The notes under the pieces are model-generated. The model ran no database searches. It was not told where the DNA came from and worked only from the letters and a program-made list of their open reading frames with translations. From NCBI GenBank assembly GCA_902799875.1, contig CADCCH010000054.1, forward strand, positions 1-7,529: 7,529 bases of DNA, given 5' to 3'. A program made the translations under genes and the position numbers. Positions 5,767-7,529 of the stretch are shown here, piece by piece; positions within the stretch are counted from its first letter, which is position 1, and every line of letters starts with the position of its first letter. This DNA comes from an uncultured Bacteroidales bacterium. GTDB lineage: Bacteria; Bacteroidota; Bacteroidia; Bacteroidales; Paludibacteraceae.

Positions 5767-7182
5767 ATGAATAAACACCTTCTTTTTGGATTGTTGTCGG
5801 CGACGGTGCTGTTGGTGGGTTGTACGCAGAAACCTGCTGTCCATCCGACCGACGAGCCTTTCCGCTCAGTTTATCACCATTCGCCTGTGGCAAACTGGAT
5901 GAATGACCCGAATGGTATGTTCTACGACGAGCAAAACGGCGTATGGCACCTCTACTACCAGCACAACCCCTTTGGTACTACCTGGGGACCGATGCATTGG
6001 GGACATGCCACTTCGACCGACCTCCTCACATGGGAGGAACACCCCATTGTACTTTATCCGGATTCTATCGGAACGATCTTCTCCGGTTCGGCAGTCATTG
6101 ACAAAAACAACACCGCCGGCTTTGGAGAGAACGCTATCGTAGCTATCTTCACTCAGTCCGAGCGTATCGGGCAACATCAGTCTATCGCGTATAGCACCGA
6201 TGGGGGCTATACCTTCACCAAGTACGAAGGCAACCCCGTACTCATGGGCGACATCGCCGACTTCCGGGATCCGAAAGTGACTTGGGATGGCGACCATTGG
6301 CTGATGACGCTTGCCTGCCAGCAGGAGATCCGTTTCTATGCTTCGCCGAACCTCAAGGAGTGGACGTATCTTTCGTCCTTTGGAAAAGATCTCGGTGCAC
6401 ACGGCGGTGTCTGGGAGTGCCCGGAGCTGCTGCATATAGGCGACAAATATGTGCTCCTCGTTTCTATCAATCCGGGCGGTCCGTTTGGCGGCTCGGCTAC
6501 CCAGTATTTCATAGGCGACTGGGACGGCAAGGAGTTTAAATGTGAAAATGGTAAATGTGAAAATGGACAAATGAATTGGCTTGACTACGGCAAGGACAAT
6601 TACTCCACTTTCACTTTCCATAACTCCCCTGATGGCCGTTTGGTAGCTATCGGATGGATGTCTAACTGGCAGTATGCAGAAGTCGTTCCTACCGTCGCTT
6701 TCCGCTCGCAGAATACTATCGCCCGCGATCTCTTCCTCTTTACGGATGACGAAGGCGAGTTTCGTCTGGGTTCTGTACCATCTCCGGAGTCTCTGGCGCT
6801 CAAAGGCGCTGAGACCCGCTACCTGCCCGATGCCGGTATCGTGGAGCTGACCCTCGACGGCTCGCGCGATGCGCTCATCACTCTCTCCAACGACAAAGGT
6901 GAGAAAGTGGTCATGAACCTGGATGTGCACCGCCGCACCTTCTCCATGGATCGTACTGCTTCGGGTGATTGCTCTTTCTCCCATGATTTTGCAGCACGTA
7001 CGGTGGCGCCGCTCTTCATCAAACGTGATACCTATAAGGTTCTTCTCTTCATCGATCATTGCTCCATCGAGGCGTTTGATGCCGAAGGCGCTTGGTCGAT
7101 GACCAACCTCGTCTTCCCTTCCGAGCCATACAACCATCTGGATGTACAGGGCGGCGAAGCGAAGATATATACTATCCGTTAA
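5767..7182 (+). CDS. GH32 fructan-hydrolysing lipoprotein, probable exo-beta-fructosidase
   Basis: This 471-aa protein begins with a lipoprotein signal ending in LVGC (Cys19). The canonical GH32 sites follow: nucleophile Asp47 in NWMNDPNG, FSGSA at 105-109, NNTAGFG at 114-120, transition-state Asp168 in FRDPKV and acid/base Glu217 in WECPEL. The C-terminal beta-sandwich carries the DHCSIEAF version of the family's D-x-SSIE-x-F motif. Length and motifs fit fructan beta-fructosidases and levanases that release fructose from chain ends; sucrose or inulin oligosaccharides are possible substrates too. After Cys19 the residues TQKPA lack the acidic cluster associated with surface export of Bacteroidota lipoproteins, so a periplasm-facing location is more likely (inference). 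It thus complements the tagged, probably extracellular GH32 upstream. A 15-bp in-frame tandem repeat adds KCENG twice near residues 258-267. It is followed after 33 bp by the permease gene. Confidence 0.92.
   Translation: MNKHLLFGLLSATVLLVGCTQKPAVHPTDEPFRSVYHHSPVANWMNDPNGMFYDEQNGVWHLYYQHNPFGTTWGPMHWGHATSTDLLTWEEHPIVLYPDSIGTIFSGSAVIDKNNTAGFGENAIVAIFTQSERIGQHQSIAYSTDGGYTFTKYEGNPVLMGDIADFRDPKVTWDGDHWLMTLACQQEIRFYASPNLKEWTYLSSFGKDLGAHGGVWECPELLHIGDKYVLLVSINPGGPFGGSATQYFIGDWDGKEFKCENGKCENGQMNWLDYGKDNYSTFTFHNSPDGRLVAIGWMSNWQYAEVVPTVAFRSQNTIARDLFLFTDDEGEFRLGSVPSPESLALKGAETRYLPDAGIVELTLDGSRDALITLSNDKGEKVVMNLDVHRRTFSMDRTASGDCSFSHDFAARTVAPLFIKRDTYKVLLFIDHCSIEAFDAEGAWSMTNLVFPSEPYNHLDVQGGEAKIYTIR
6538..6567 (+). 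repeat. 15-bp tandem duplication inside the GH32 lipoprotein gene
   Basis: Two 15-bp units, AAATGTGAAAATGGT and AAATGTGAAAATGGA, differ only in the last base and code for K-C-E-N-G twice. The stretch is AT-rich compared with the flanking gene. It lies in the loop before WLDYGKDNY, where length variation in the family is expected. Being a multiple of three, it keeps the frame. Confidence 0.85.
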
Positions 7183-7190
7183 ACATTCAT

Positions 7191-7204
7191 TCGTTAATCG
7201 TTAA
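7191..7204 (+). repeat. Short 7-bp tandem repeat in the permease leader
   Basis: TCGTTAA occurs twice in tandem, 11 nt before the permease ATG, and is followed by the related TTCATTA. It lies in the 33-bp gap after the GH32 lipoprotein gene. It may be neutral leader sequence; length changes here could alter spacing but not a reading frame. Confidence 0.5.
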
Positions 7205-7215
7205 TTCATTACATT

Positions 7216-7529
7216 ATGTCTAATATGCAAAAAACTTCTAAATTTGCCCTTCTGTCGGTGATGCTCTGTTTCTTCACCATGGGCTTTGTGGACCTTGTGG
7301 GTATCGCTTCCAACTATGTGCAGCAGGACCTCGGTCTGACGCATTCGCAGGCGAACATCATGCCTTCGCTCGTCTTCTTCTGGTTCCTCATCTTCTCCGT
7401 GCCGACCGGCATGCTGATGAATAAGATCGACCGCAAGAAAACGGTGCTGCTGTCCATCATCGTGACGGTGCTGTCGCTCGTCCTGCCCCTTTGCGGAGAG
7501 AGTTATGCGCTGATGCTATGCGCCTTCTC
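7216..7529 (+). CDS. MFS sugar permease, probable fructose importer (5' part only)
   Basis: The first 104 codons of a gene that runs off the right edge. Residues from about 9 to 33 form a first transmembrane helix with FFTMGFVDLVGIASNYV. A second hydrophobic segment, SLVFFWFLIFSVPTGMLM, leads into NKIDRKKT, which corresponds to the short charged loop between helices 2 and 3 of major-facilitator proteins. A third segment, VLLSIIVTVLSLVLPL, follows. The pattern fits the FucP/GluP-like group of Bacteroidales monosaccharide permeases in the inner membrane. By analogy with the levan locus of B. thetaiotaomicron, which carries a permease of this type (BT1758, from memory), the substrate is probably fructose released by the two GH32 enzymes. 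ATG 7216 is preferred for its CATT-ATG context; ATG 7225 is an in-frame alternative. The gap to the preceding gene is 33 bp, so cotranscription is likely. Confidence 0.85.
   Translation, partial: MSNMQKTSKFALLSVMLCFFTMGFVDLVGIASNYVQQDLGLTHSQANIMPSLVFFWFLIFSVPTGMLMNKIDRKKTVLLSIIVTVLSLVLPLCGESYALMLCAF

Noticed and set aside
1..7529. CRISPR arrays, insertion sequences, tRNA or rRNA genes
   Set aside because: I see no spaced direct repeats, transposase motifs, paired terminal inverted repeats or RNA-gene folds. The repeats present are protein-module duplications and microrepeats.

Overview
The window comes from a member of the Bacteroidota, most likely an order Bacteroidales gut or host-associated bacterium. 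The evidence is the Bacteroidota-type promoter sequence (TTG, then 20 nt, then TATCTTTG, on the minus strand at the left edge), start codons preceded by A/T-rich 'ATT-ATG' leaders with no Shine-Dalgarno sequence, a short C-terminal sorting-type tag of the kind seen in Bacteroidales secreted proteins, and a gene set that looks like part of a fructan polysaccharide-utilization locus (PUL).

Layout, all on the plus strand: 1-110 is a leader holding a probable divergent minus-strand promoter. 111-2084 encodes a 657-aa secreted protein with two copies of an unrecognised ~220-residue module, a second C-terminal domain and the tag. 2114-2254 is a 46-codon small gene. 2296-3183 encodes a 295-aa secreted protein with one copy of the same module plus the tag. 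3229-4830 encodes a secreted GH32 enzyme resembling the Bacteroides endo-levanase BT1760, also tagged. 4859-5746 encodes a third, AT-rich and divergent, single-module secreted protein without the tag. 5767-7182 encodes a GH32 lipoprotein, probably an exo-fructosidase. 7216 to the right edge is the start of a major-facilitator sugar permease. Gaps are 20-45 bp, so this reads as one operon. No gap between genes exceeds 110 bp.

Likely division of labour (inference): the tagged endo-acting GH32 cuts levan or another beta-fructan outside the cell; the modular proteins bind or present the substrate or the enzyme; the GH32 lipoprotein trims oligosaccharides to fructose; the MFS permease imports fructose through the inner membrane. 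SusC/SusD, a fructokinase and a sensor-regulator, usual partners in such loci, are not in the window.

The most novel-looking element is the family of four related, aromatic-rich modules spread over three proteins, together with the short C-terminal tag shared by three proteins of otherwise unrelated fold. A heptanucleotide repeat lies just before the tag in the first gene, where a slip of one unit would remove or scramble the tag.
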